A stretch of DNA of 16,171 nt from Prevotellaceae bacterium (GCA_031290375.1 JAITNR010000094.1:1-16171), one strand, 5' to 3'. Positions 1-7,650 are shown, counted from the stretch's first letter. Notes: generated by a model not told the origin, from the letters alone. Made by a program: numbers and translations.

Positions 1-105
1 TCCCCGAAAATCAGGGGGCTTACTTTTGAAAAGCAACAATTTTACAAAATAAAATACCTGATTATCAGTAAATTACAAAAACAAATAAATGAAAACCAAC
101 TTTAG
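1..105 (+). other. Open frame entering from left edge, possibly a gene 3' end
   Basis: Frame 1 is open from the first base to a TAG at 103-105, giving 34 residues rich in Lys, Gln and Ile (ending INENQL). It could be the C-terminus of a gene lying to the left. In DNA this AT-rich an open frame of this size can also occur by chance, and I recognise no family. A short CCCC/GGGG inverted repeat at 2-17 is too weak and too near the edge to interpret. Positions 106-164 hold only A/T-rich sequence with nothing I can identify. Confidence 0.2.
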
Positions 106-164
106 CGGACAATAATGAAAATAAATATAAGTTATTTATTTTTCATCCCTTAGCTTTTTTTGTT

Positions 165-195
165 TTTGGCAATTATAAAAAATATTGTAACTTCG
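165..195 (+). promoter_or_regulatory. Bacteroidetes-type promoter for comEC
   Basis: TTTG at 165-168 is followed after 19 bases by TAACTTCG at 188-195. This is one mismatch from the TAnnTTTG -7 element used by the primary sigma factor of Bacteroidetes. Transcription would begin near 202, leaving a leader of only about 13 nt before the ATG at 215. Confidence 0.55.
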
Positions 196-214
196 CAGAA
201 AAATAGAATCAAAA

Positions 215-2278
215 ATGGGCGATTTTCTTTCAAAAGCAATATCTTTTCGGCTAACTTGTGCGTTGGTTGCCGGAGTGCTTTTGTGCGAGTTTATCGGGTT
301 TGCGTGGTGGTGGTGGTTTGGTTTGTCGCTGTTTGGATTGCTGCTAATTTCAATTTTCTTCAGTTTCAAAAATCTTGCAAAAGCCTACCACTTTGATTGG
401 TTGTTCGGGCTTGGAATTTTGATTTTAGTTGCCTCGCTTGGCTTTTTTAGAACCAACCAATACAAAGATAATCAATCACTTGCATTTGACGGAAAGGAAG
501 GAATTTTTGAAGTTACACTTGCAGACTTTCCCTCTGAAAAGCAAAATTCTGTTTTGGCTTATGCAGAACTGAATTCGTACTTGAATTCGTCTAAAATTGA
601 GCAACTTAACGGTAAAATCATACTCTATCTGGCAAAAGACAGCAATTCGCTAAGGCTAAAATCAGGCGATAAACTATTGATAACTACTGAATTATCTCTA
701 CCTCAAAAGAAAAACAATCCCGATGAATTTGATTTTGGAACGTATATGCAGCATAAAGGGTATTGTGCCTCAGGCTACGTTCACAACGGACATTGGCGGA
801 AGATTGGCGAGGACAAGAGTTTTTCTATTTTTAGACTTTCACAAAATTGCCGCATCTATTTGCTTGATATTCTGAAGGAAATGAACTTGTCGGGTGATGA
901 GTTTGGTTTGGCTGCCGCTTTGACTTTGGGGTATCGCGATGCCATAAATCCCGAACTTAGAGACAGTTACGCTGCTACAGGTGCTACTCACGTGCTGTCT
1001 GTGAGTGGGTTACACGTGGGCGTGGTATATGTGGTGCTGAATTTTCTGCTTTCATTTATGGATAAGGGCAAACGCAAAAGTCACATTAAGTCTGTGATAA
1101 TCATAGTTTTTCTGTGGTTCTATTCGTTCATTGCGGGGCTTTGTCCGTCTATCTGTCGGGCAACACTGATGTTTTCGCTTTTGGCTGTCGGCACATTATT
1201 CAACAAAAAACCAAGTATTTACGATACTATTTTTAACTCTGCCTTTATTCTTCTGATAATAAATCCTTTATGGATTTTTGATTTGGGATTTCAACTCTCA
1301 TATTCGGCTCTTTTGTCCATAGTCTATTTTCAACCCAGGATTGTTAACTTGTTTAATATCAAATCAAAAGCATTTTTATGGCTTTGGGAACTTACTTCCG
1401 TTTCTATTGCGGCTCAACTCGGCACTGCTCCGATAGCACTATACTATTTCAGTCAATTTCCCTATTATTTTCTACTATCAAACATCGTTGTGATACCTAT
1501 TTCGAGCCTTATAATCTACTTTGCCACAGCACTTTTTGCCCTCTATAAAGTGCCATTTCTCAACACCGTCATCGCTTTTTGTTTGGAATGGATTCTCAAA
1601 ATGATGAATTTTCTTGTGAGATTTATCGAAAATTTGCCTAATGCTTTGGGTATTACCTATTTAACCTTCGGGCAAATGCTTTTGCTTTACGGTGTGGTTT
1701 TTGCTTTCGGTTACCTTTGCTACAAAAGAGAGTTTCGTCCGATATTGTTTGGATTGGCATGTCTGACTTTATTCTTTGTTTCAGTTACCTTTCAAAATTT
1801 TGATAATCACAAATTTAATGAATTAGTAATTTTCAATGATAATAGAAATATTTTTGTTAACGTCATTGATAATAACCAAAATATGGTTTTAGCAAATGAT
1901 TTTGCTATGGTAGAAAAACTTGCAAAAACCTTTTGGCGACACCACAACTGTCAGACGCCGATTTATGAAAATTTTGACAGCCTGATTTTTGCCAAACCCT
2001 TAGTATTCGACAACAAAAAAATATTGATTTTAACAGACGATATTTTTTATAAAACTTATGCCAAAGAACCATTGCGAGTTGATTATCTTGTAGTTACAAA
2101 AGATATTTTCCCTAACGACAACCTGTTGAAATACTATTTTTCGCCTGAAACACTGATTGTGGCGGGCAATGTTTCCTCAAAGAACTCGCAAAAGTTCGGC
2201 GATATATCACAAAAATATGGTGTCAAATTCTACTCCGTCGGTCTGCAAGGGGCATTTGTAATTGATGGGAATGAGTAA
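215..2278 (+). CDS. comEC: ComEC/Rec2-family DNA-uptake channel protein
   Basis: ComEC forms the inner-membrane channel that carries single-stranded DNA into the cytoplasm during natural transformation. The 687-residue product opens with hydrophobic segments (about residues 10-75). A soluble DUF4131-like region follows (about 85-200). The Competence domain begins near 220 and carries the hallmark GATHVLSVSGLH at 256-267, then many membrane helices up to about 530. The C-terminal 150 residues occupy the place of the metallo-beta-lactamase-like domain of longer homologues, but I see no HxHxDH metal motif. Bacteroidetes ComEC proteins often have such a reduced tail, so this alone does not mean the gene is dead. 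The ATG at 215 is preceded by a good promoter and gives a family-like N-terminus. The gene converges on efp. Whether the host is transformable cannot be told from this window. Confidence 0.9.
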   Translation: MGDFLSKAISFRLTCALVAGVLLCEFIGFAWWWWFGLSLFGLLLISIFFSFKNLAKAYHFDWLFGLGILILVASLGFFRTNQYKDNQSLAFDGKEGIFEVTLADFPSEKQNSVLAYAELNSYLNSSKIEQLNGKIILYLAKDSNSLRLKSGDKLLITTELSLPQKKNNPDEFDFGTYMQHKGYCASGYVHNGHWRKIGEDKSFSIFRLSQNCRIYLLDILKEMNLSGDEFGLAAALTLGYRDAINPELRDSYAATGATHVLSVSGLHVGVVYVVLNFLLSFMDKGKRKSHIKSVIIIVFLWFYSFIAGLCPSICRATLMFSLLAVGTLFNKKPSIYDTIFNSAFILLIINPLWIFDLGFQLSYSALLSIVYFQPRIVNLFNIKSKAFLWLWELTSVSIAAQLGTAPIALYYFSQFPYYFLLSNIVVIPISSLIIYFATALFALYKVPFLNTVIAFCLEWILKMMNFLVRFIENLPNALGITYLTFGQMLLLYGVVFAFGYLCYKREFRPILFGLACLTLFFVSVTFQNFDNHKFNELVIFNDNRNIFVNVIDNNQNMVLANDFAMVEKLAKTFWRHHNCQTPIYENFDSLIFAKPLVFDNKKILILTDDIFYKTYAKEPLRVDYLVVTKDIFPNDNLLKYYFSPETLIVAGNVSSKNSQKFGDISQKYGVKFYSVGLQGAFVIDGNE

Positions 2279-2422
2279 ATAACGAAAGACAAACATCCTG
2301 ACTTCGACATTCTACCCCAAAATCCCTAACCACAAGTTGTGTAAAAATGGCAATGTAAGAATACAAATCATTTAAAACGAGCGTATTGATAATAAGATGC
2401 GGCAAAAAGAAATTTATAATAA

Positions 2423-2986
2423 CTACTTTGCTCTTTCCACGTATGAGCCATTTCTGGTATCGACCTTGATTTTCTCGCCTGTATTGATAAACAAGGGCAC
2501 ACGCACTTCTGCGCCATTCTCCATTGTGGCAGGTTTCAGAGTATTGGTTGCGGTGTCGCCCTTGATACCGGGTTCGGTGTAGGCTACCTCCAATATCACG
2601 TGCGTAGGCATATCGGCAAAGAGAACTGTTTCGGATTCAGCGTGCACCACTATCTCCAATACATCGCCTTCTTTCATATATTCAACGCCGTTAATCAGGC
2701 TTGCAGGGATTGCAACCTGGTCAAAAGTTTCGTTGTTCATCATCACGCAACCCATATCGTCTCTGTAAAGAAACTGGCAGGCACGGCGTTCGATTCTGAC
2801 CTCTTCCACCTTAACACCGGAAGTCCAAGTCTTGTCAATAACTCGTCCTGTGGTTACATTTTTCAACTTTGTTCTTACGAAGGCAGGACCTTTGCCCGGC
2901 TTGACGTGAAGAAATTCAACTATAAAAAAGTACTGTCCGTCAATATCAAGACACATTCCGTTTTTAAAATCTGCTGTTGTTGCCAT
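2423..2986 (-). CDS. efp: Elongation factor P
   Basis: EF-P binds between the P and E sites of the ribosome and rescues stalling at consecutive prolines. The 187-residue product matches the usual length (188 in E. coli) and shows the KOW-like N-terminal domain followed by two OB domains. The loop PGKGPAF carries Lys32, which aligns with the lysine modified in E. coli EF-P. RDDMGCVMMNNETFDQ and the C-terminal GEKIKVDTRNGSYVERA are typical of the family. The frame stays open upstream to 3082. I chose the ATG at 2986 because homology starts there and because the -7 element at 3035-3042 would put the longer start upstream of the transcription start. No EF-P-modifying enzyme is in the window. The gene is apparently monocistronic and converges with comEC. 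Confidence 0.96.
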   Translation of the reverse strand: MATTADFKNGMCLDIDGQYFFIVEFLHVKPGKGPAFVRTKLKNVTTGRVIDKTWTSGVKVEEVRIERRACQFLYRDDMGCVMMNNETFDQVAIPASLINGVEYMKEGDVLEIVVHAESETVLFADMPTHVILEVAYTEPGIKGDTATNTLKPATMENGAEVRVPLFINTGEKIKVDTRNGSYVERAK

Positions 2987-3034
2987 TATTTTGGATTTAT
3001 AACTTTCAAAAAAACAATTAAAAATTTTAAAGTG

Positions 3035-3042
3035 CAAAGTTA
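3035..3042 (-). promoter_or_regulatory. -7 promoter element for efp
   Basis: On the minus strand this reads TAACTTTG, a perfect match to the Bacteroidetes TAnnTTTG element. It lies about 50 bp before the efp ATG. No TTTG is seen 18-21 bp further upstream. That position is occupied by a T tract and a perfect palindrome instead. Confidence 0.55.
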
Positions 3043-3051
3043 AAAAAAAAA

Positions 3052-3065
3052 AATGAATATTCATT
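3052..3065. repeat. 14-bp perfect palindrome over the efp -33 region
   Basis: AATGAATATTCATT is its own reverse complement. It begins 10 bp upstream of the efp -7 element, where RNA polymerase would contact the -33 region. This size and symmetry fit a dimeric repressor site, but in A/T-rich DNA it could be chance. No regulator is identifiable. Confidence 0.35.
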
Positions 3066-3068
3066 GTT

Positions 3069-3102
3069 GGATTTCGCGTCATTGAGAGGAACGAAGCAAT
3101 CC
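3069..3102. repeat. Probable copy of a dispersed intergenic repeat
   Basis: The segment runs from GGATT to AATCC and contains CGTCATTGAGAGGAACG. From memory it resembles a short repeat with a GTCATTGCGAGGAACGAAGC-like core that is scattered between genes in many bacterial genomes. The ends GGATTTCG and CGA...AATCC can pair with a small bulge, so it may form a hairpin. It is richer in G/C than its surroundings. Only this copy is in the window, so repetition cannot be shown here. Confidence 0.45.
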
Positions 3103-3122
3103 AGGAACATTTTACGTCTTAT

Positions 3123-3626
3123 TTATTTTTCATTGCTTAACTTAAACGAAAAATATTTTTGGGAAAAATAACTGAAAACTGCTGTTATCAGGCTGATTAA
3201 CAATTGTGATGGCGTTGGAAAAAGTCCGCAGATTTCAACAAACAACTTTAACCCCCAGTAATTAATTGTCAAACAGCATATTACAACTAAAAGATAACGC
3301 ATAATCTGGCTTCTTCCTCTGATGTTGGACTCGGAAAAACTGACATATCTGCCAAGCCAAAAACCTGTAATAAAAGTTATCGGAAACTGCACCAAAAACG
3401 CCGCAATATAAGGAGTAAAGGCAATGAAACCCAAATCGACAACCTGTTTTTTAAAGACAAAATTGTATAAAAAGGCAAACAGCAACAGCCCTAAAACCAC
3501 ATTTGCAACACCGCATACACCATAACGAAAAAATTGCTTCGTACAAAATTTTCTAAACGGAAAATGAAAAAAATCAACAAAATTGCCTACTTTTTGACCT
3601 AAAAATTTACTTATCGGAGTGCGCAT
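3123..3626 (-). CDS. GtrA-family membrane protein
   Basis: The 167-residue protein has four hydrophobic segments (roughly residues 33-55, 66-90, 108-130 and 137-158) after a basic N-terminus. The phrases FRYGVCGVANVVLG and FITGFWLGRYVSF are characteristic of the GtrA-like family (PF04138). Some members are thought to move polyprenyl-linked sugars across the inner membrane for cell-surface glycan synthesis. Many stand alone, as here, with no known partner. No glycosyltransferase is adjacent, so the substrate is unknown. The ATG at 3626 leaves about 58 nt of leader from the proposed divergent promoter. The gene ends in the spacer that holds the efp control elements. Confidence 0.85.
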   Translation of the reverse strand: MRTPISKFLGQKVGNFVDFFHFPFRKFCTKQFFRYGVCGVANVVLGLLLFAFLYNFVFKKQVVDLGFIAFTPYIAAFLVQFPITFITGFWLGRYVSFSESNIRGRSQIMRYLLVVICCLTINYWGLKLFVEICGLFPTPSQLLISLITAVFSYFSQKYFSFKLSNEK

Positions 3627-3645
3627 ATTGTTAAAATTCAGCAGT

Positions 3646-3676
3646 TTTGAAATACAAATTAATTTTACTAACTTTG
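3646..3676 (+). promoter_or_regulatory. Promoter for rsmA
   Basis: TTTG at 3646-3649, a 19-base spacer and TAACTTTG at 3669-3676 match the Bacteroidetes consensus exactly. The predicted start is near 3683, about 30 nt before the rsmA ATG. Confidence 0.7.
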
Positions 3677-3690
3677 CATATTATTTTTTA

Positions 3691-3721
3691 CAAAAGTACG
3701 AAAAAAACTGAATATGCGCAA
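3691..3721 (-). promoter_or_regulatory. Probable divergent promoter for the GtrA-family gene
   Basis: On the minus strand TTG (3721-3719) is followed after 20 bases by TACTTTTG (3698-3691), which fits TAnnTTTG. Transcription would start near 3684. The -33 part lies inside the first codons of rsmA, and the site overlaps the region used by the rsmA promoter. Confidence 0.45.
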
Positions 3722-4574
3722 GATAACCCCCAAAAAACGTTTTGGACAGCATTTTCTCAAAGATTTGAGCATTGCCGAACGGATTGCCGATACCATTTAC
3801 ACAGACGTTAAAAATGTTTTGGAAGTGGGACCGGGAATGGGTGCACTAACACAGTTTCTGCTTAACAATCAAGATATAGACCTGAAAGCCGTTGAAGTTG
3901 ATATGGCTTCGTATGACTATTTGCAAGAAAAATATCCTCAACTCAAAATTTTCAGAGAAGATTTTCTGAAAATGGATTTTTCGCAAATATTTGCTAACCA
4001 AACATTTGGCATAATTGGTAATTTTCCTTACAATATCTCGACACAAATTCTGTTTAAAATACTGGAAAACAGAGATAGAGTGTCGTTTTTTGCGGGGATG
4101 TTTCAAAAGGAAGTGGCTGAACGGATTTGTGCCGCAAACGGCAGCAAAACCTACGGAATTACGAGCGTTTTGGCTCAGGCTTTCTACAAAGTTGAGTATA
4201 TTCTCACCGTTTTTGAACACGTTTTTGTGCCTCCACCCAAGGTCAAATCGGCTGTTATTCGCTTGACAAGGAACGAAGTAAAAAAGTTGAACTGCAACGA
4301 AAAACTCTTCTTTGACGTAGTGAAAACAGCCTTCAATCAAAGACGCAAAACTTTGCGAAATTCGCTGAAAAGTTTTGAAGCACGATCCTGTCCGTCAAAC
4401 AAATTAAAAACCACAATTTATAAAAACGATATTACTGATTACAATACTGAATCAAACAATTATTCACATAACGATATTTTTAATCTTAGACCTGAGCAAC
4501 TGTCAGTAACTCAATTTATTTATCTTACAAATTTAATAGAAGAAAGAATTAATCAAAATCATTCACTAGTTTAG
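3714..4574 (+). CDS. rsmA: 16S rRNA (adenine1518-N6/adenine1519-N6)-dimethyltransferase
   Basis: RsmA (KsgA) dimethylates two adjacent adenines in the 3' terminal hairpin of 16S rRNA using SAM and acts as a late check on small-subunit assembly. The start PKKRFGQHFL is the family signature. The SAM-binding motif LEVGPGMG lies at residues 36-43, and the catalytic NFPYN loop at 103-107. The C-terminal VFVPPPKVKSAV and AFNQRRKTLRNSLK segments are also clear. The 286-residue length is somewhat above usual. A stretch at about 232-255, rich in Asn, Thr and Tyr, sits between LRNSLK and the conserved FNLRPEQLS end. The gene has its own promoter, and corA follows 46 bp downstream in the same direction. 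Confidence 0.96.
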   Translation: MRKITPKKRFGQHFLKDLSIAERIADTIYTDVKNVLEVGPGMGALTQFLLNNQDIDLKAVEVDMASYDYLQEKYPQLKIFREDFLKMDFSQIFANQTFGIIGNFPYNISTQILFKILENRDRVSFFAGMFQKEVAERICAANGSKTYGITSVLAQAFYKVEYILTVFEHVFVPPPKVKSAVIRLTRNEVKKLNCNEKLFFDVVKTAFNQRRKTLRNSLKSFEARSCPSNKLKTTIYKNDITDYNTESNNYSHNDIFNLRPEQLSVTQFIYLTNLIEERINQNHSLV

Positions 4575-4620
4575 TTTCTGCAATTTTTGGCAGAACGAAA
4601 CTGCTAAAAATAAGGAAATT

Positions 4621-5568
4621 ATGTCAGAATTCAGATTTTTTTACCACGAAGACAACCGCATTAAAATGTCCCGCTCAATGGACACAATAAAAACGGTCCC
4701 AATTGAAATGTTCCTTTGGATTGACCTAAACGACGTAACGCTCGAAGTGGAGAGCGAACTGGAACAGTTTCTCAAAATTTACATTCAGGAAGAAGAAGAG
4801 ATGGAAGAGATTGAGATTTCGTCCAGATATATGGAAACTTCAGATTCCATCGTACTAAATTCTTCTTTTCTGCTTGACAGCTTCGAGGAAGAAACCATAT
4901 CCTTTATTGTAAAAAATGGAATTTTGGTGTCGGTTCGCAGTCAATATCTGCGTTCGTTTAACGAAACGGTAAAAAAAATATTCGCCAACCCTCGCAACTA
5001 CCAAACGGGCTATCACATCTTGGTGGATTTACTCGAAACCCGAGTCGATTACGATGCCGATATGATAGAGGATATGACACGAAAAATCACCATTTTAAGT
5101 AATAAAATCAAAACAGAAGACGATGCCGACGAGGATGCAATGATAGATATAAAAAACTTGCAGGAAAAAACTATGATTATTCGAGAAAATATAGTTGATA
5201 AACAGCGAGTTTGCTCAAACATGCTCAAAAGTGAGTTGTTGCCCATAGATGCGCGCAACAAATTGAGTATCATAATTAAAGACATAAATTCTCTGTTTGA
5301 GCACACCCGTTTTGGCTTCGACAGACTTGAATATCTGCAAGATGCCGTTCTCGGTCTTATCAACATTCAGCAGAACAGGATAATAAAGATTTTCACCATT
5401 GTAACCGTGATTTTTATGCCTCCAACGCTTGTGGCGAGTATTTACGGAATGAACTTTGATGTTATGCCTGAGTTGCATTTCAAATACGGTTATCTAATGG
5501 CTATTGCGGCGATGATTTTGTGTGTTGCGGGCATTTTGCTGCTTTTTAAGAGAAAAAAATGGCTCTGA
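4621..5568 (+). CDS. corA: CorA-family magnesium/cobalt transporter
   Basis: CorA proteins are pentameric inner-membrane channels for Mg2+ (also Co2+ and Ni2+). This 315-residue protein has a long acidic and helical cytoplasmic part. Two C-terminal helices follow, at about 256-274 and 290-309, separated by the selectivity loop YGMNF (GMN at 276-278) and MPEL. The C-terminus is strongly basic (KRKKW), as is usual for cytoplasmic ends. AAGGA at 4612-4616 lies only 4 nt before the ATG. The spacer after rsmA contains an imperfect AGTTT...AAACT hairpin (4573-4602) without a U tract. No M-box-like Mg2+ riboswitch is visible in the short leader. Confidence 0.93.
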   Translation: MSEFRFFYHEDNRIKMSRSMDTIKTVPIEMFLWIDLNDVTLEVESELEQFLKIYIQEEEEMEEIEISSRYMETSDSIVLNSSFLLDSFEEETISFIVKNGILVSVRSQYLRSFNETVKKIFANPRNYQTGYHILVDLLETRVDYDADMIEDMTRKITILSNKIKTEDDADEDAMIDIKNLQEKTMIIRENIVDKQRVCSNMLKSELLPIDARNKLSIIIKDINSLFEHTRFGFDRLEYLQDAVLGLINIQQNRIIKIFTIVTVIFMPPTLVASIYGMNFDVMPELHFKYGYLMAIAAMILCVAGILLLFKRKKWL

Positions 5569-5601
5569 TAATTAATAATTTAAAAAAAAATATAAAATCT
5601 T

Positions 5602-6771
5602 ATGTACTTTGCATTTCCTAAATTTGCGTTTGCCTTTTTGGCATACCTAATTCCTGTGGGGCTTTTTTACTTGACCATTCGTAAAAAAATACCTACAAGG
5701 TCGTTTAAAATTTTCTATTGGTCTGTGTCACTGTTTTTTGCAGTTGCATTTCTGATAATCCGGTACTACACACCACACATTGGCAGTTGGAAAATTCAAA
5801 TGCCTACAACGTGGCTTATATGGCTCTATCTGCTGGTTTTAGTGCCATTTCTTGTTTTTGCTGTCTTCTATTGGCTCGATTTGCTGTTCAATAAAATATT
5901 TGGCAAAAATAAATGTAAATTACGGTATTTCATCGGGTTTCCGCTAATGGCAATCTTTATGCTTTTCTACATTCAAGGAATGTTCAACCGGTTTAATTTG
6001 GAGGTGAGGCACGAAGTGGTAGAGGTGGAAAATCTGCCCGAAAGTTTTGATGCCCTGAAAATTGCCGTCATAGGCGACACACATTTGGCTAACCTGTACA
6101 GAGGGGGTAAATGTTTTGAAAAACTGCGGCAAATAATTGATGATGAGCAAGTTGATTTGATACTTTTTACAGGCGATCTGGTCAATACCACAGCAATAGA
6201 GGCAAATAAATACACAAATTTTTTTAGAACTTTTAAGGCTAAATATGGAAAATATGCCGTTATGGGTAATCACGACTTTTGCGGTTACTATCCATTCAGC
6301 AATCCGCTGGCACAACAAACCAATATTGATGGCGTCAAACTTAATTATCAACTAATGAAATTCTGGCTTTTGGACAACGATTTTGTAATTTTGGAGCAAG
6401 ACAGTTTGAATCAAATTTGCATTATAGGTATTGATCAAACAGGTGATATTAAGAGTGTTATGAAAAATATACCGCAAAACACCTTCAAAATTCTGTTGAC
6501 TCACAACCCGCAAATCTGGGACAGGCAAATTGTTGGCAAAGAGGATATAGCACTTACTATTTCGGGGCATACTCATGCTTTGCAGTGTGCATTTAGGGCG
6601 TTTGGTAAAGAGTTTTCACCTGCTTCGTGGTTTTTTGAACAGTGGGACGGACTTTACCAAAAGGGCAACCAACAACTCTTTATAACGCGCGGCATTGGCT
6701 ATGCAGGCATTCCATCAAGAATTGGGTTAGGACCCGAAGTTTCGTTTTTAACACTAAAAAGAAAAAAGTAA
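5602..6771 (+). CDS. Membrane-anchored calcineurin-like metallophosphoesterase
   Basis: The 389-residue protein starts with four hydrophobic helices (roughly residues 5-24, 36-55, 70-95 and 113-132). A dinuclear-metal phosphoesterase domain follows. Its metal-site motifs are GDTH (158-161), GDLVN (191-195), GNHD (222-225), THN (300-302) and GHTH (322-325), all in the expected order and spacing. The end GIGYAGIPSRIGLGPEVSFL is typical of the YaeI/YkuE-like group, whose characterised members act on lipid substrates such as UDP-diacylglucosamine. Here the substrate is not known. The first metal motif is GDTH rather than the commoner SDxH. The gene starts 33 bp after corA and may share its transcript. 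The domain should face one side of the membrane, but which side cannot be decided here. Confidence 0.88.
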   Translation: MYFAFPKFAFAFLAYLIPVGLFYLTIRKKIPTRSFKIFYWSVSLFFAVAFLIIRYYTPHIGSWKIQMPTTWLIWLYLLVLVPFLVFAVFYWLDLLFNKIFGKNKCKLRYFIGFPLMAIFMLFYIQGMFNRFNLEVRHEVVEVENLPESFDALKIAVIGDTHLANLYRGGKCFEKLRQIIDDEQVDLILFTGDLVNTTAIEANKYTNFFRTFKAKYGKYAVMGNHDFCGYYPFSNPLAQQTNIDGVKLNYQLMKFWLLDNDFVILEQDSLNQICIIGIDQTGDIKSVMKNIPQNTFKILLTHNPQIWDRQIVGKEDIALTISGHTHALQCAFRAFGKEFSPASWFFEQWDGLYQKGNQQLFITRGIGYAGIPSRIGLGPEVSFLTLKRKK

Positions 6772-7020
6772 AACGTTGAAAATAAGACAGTAAATTCAAG
6801 TCGCGTATTTTGACTGTTAGGTCAGTGTTAAAAAATCCGTAAGTACTTGTGCATTGAAACTCACTGCGAGACAGCGGGGTATGGTTTTTGAGGAGAGTAT
6901 CCGTCACGAAGACGCCCGTGAAGCTGGCAGTGAATAGCTTTGTTACGGGACAGTCTGACAAACATGTTGCATTTGACAAAAATCGGCTATTTACGGTAAG
7001 CCAAACAGCAAATCTCAACC
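6772..7020. other. Unexplained GC-rich spacer between convergent genes
   Basis: This spacer separates two convergent genes. Between 6841 and 6960, 60 of 120 bases are G or C, against 14 of 60 in the spacer stretch 9661-9720. Both strands have open frames. On the plus strand a start-less frame of about 60 codons runs from about 6858 into the O-methyltransferase gene to a TGA at about 7039. It reads like ordinary protein (VSVTKTPVKLAVNSFVTGQ). The minus strand has a 114-codon frame over the same DNA. A TCACG/CGTGA hairpin lies at 6904-6921. It could be a decayed gene, a small protein or a structured RNA. Confidence 0.3.
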
Positions 7021-7650
7021 TCACTGCATCTTCCGCATGACAGTCAATCCGTCCCTTATTGGCAGGATAATTTTTTCAATTCTGTTGTCAGAGGCAATAA
7101 AATTGTTAAAATCAATCAACTTTTTTGTCTGGTTATCACCACTTTGGGTGGGGTGTAAAATTTTTTCACCCCAAAGGGTATTGTCTGCAATGATAAAACC
7201 ACCTTTTCTGACTTTGGGCAATGCTACTCTGTAGAAATCCAAATAAAGCCGCTTGTCTGCATCAAGAAAAACCATATCAAAAACCGTATCCAACTTCGGA
7301 ATAATGTCCAAAGCGTTGCCAATATGCAAGGTAATTTTCTCATTATAAGGCGATTGTGCTAAGTTTTCACGTATAACATCTTCCAGCTCATCATCAATTT
7401 CTATTGTGTGAATGTGTCCGCTATCTTCCAATCCTTCGGCAAAGCAGAGAGCGGAATATCCCGTAAATGTGCCTATTTCGAGAATATTTTTTGGAGCAAT
7501 CATTGTGGTAAGCATCTTGAGTAGCCTTCCCTGAAAATGCCCCGACACCATTCGCGGATTTATAAAACGGGTATAGGTTTTTCGTTCCAAAACACTCAGA
7601 TAATCAGGCTCTTTGTCGATATGCGAGAGTATGTATTCTTCGAGGCTCAT
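7021..7650 (-). CDS. SAM-dependent class I O-methyltransferase (PF01596 type)
   Basis: The 209-residue protein matches the small, metal-dependent O-methyltransferases related to catechol and caffeoyl-CoA methyltransferases. The SAM-binding motif LEIGTFTGYSA is at residues 57-67. Acidic residues around E84-D86 would hold the SAM ribose. The metal ligands are expected at D130 (FLDADK), D156 and N157 (ADNTLWGE). The end RDGLTVMRK is also typical. Bacterial relatives include TrmR/YrrM, which methylates 5-hydroxyuridine in tRNA, so a tRNA or small-molecule substrate is possible, but the sequence does not decide. It lies 53 bp downstream of mtnN on the same strand with no promoter of its own that I can see. 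Co-transcription is therefore likely, and mtnN would remove the SAH it makes. Confidence 0.9.
   Translation of the reverse strand: MSLEEYILSHIDKEPDYLSVLERKTYTRFINPRMVSGHFQGRLLKMLTTMIAPKNILEIGTFTGYSALCFAEGLEDSGHIHTIEIDDELEDVIRENLAQSPYNEKITLHIGNALDIIPKLDTVFDMVFLDADKRLYLDFYRVALPKVRKGGFIIADNTLWGEKILHPTQSGDNQTKKLIDFNNFIASDNRIEKIILPIRDGLTVMRKMQ

Noticed and set aside
2297..2308. CCTGACTTCGAC, also present at 16061-16072
   Set aside because: Only 12 bases are shared and the flanks differ, so a chance match or a very short remnant cannot be distinguished.
2600..3043. Plus-strand frame opposite efp (147 codons)
   Set aside because: It lies antisense to a well-conserved gene and its length is explained by the codon pattern of efp.
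2987..3082. Upstream extension of efp to an ATG at 3082
   Set aside because: It would start upstream of the predicted transcription start and add 32 residues that no EF-P has.
4573..4602. AGTTT...AAACT hairpin between rsmA and corA as a terminator
   Set aside because: The stem is interrupted by a four-base bulge and is followed by A-rich sequence, not a T tract.
6680..7024. 114-codon minus-strand frame over the metallophosphoesterase end and the GC-rich spacer
   Set aside because: It overlaps a clearly real gene on the other strand by 92 bases and shows no recognisable domain. I report the spacer as unexplained instead of calling a gene.
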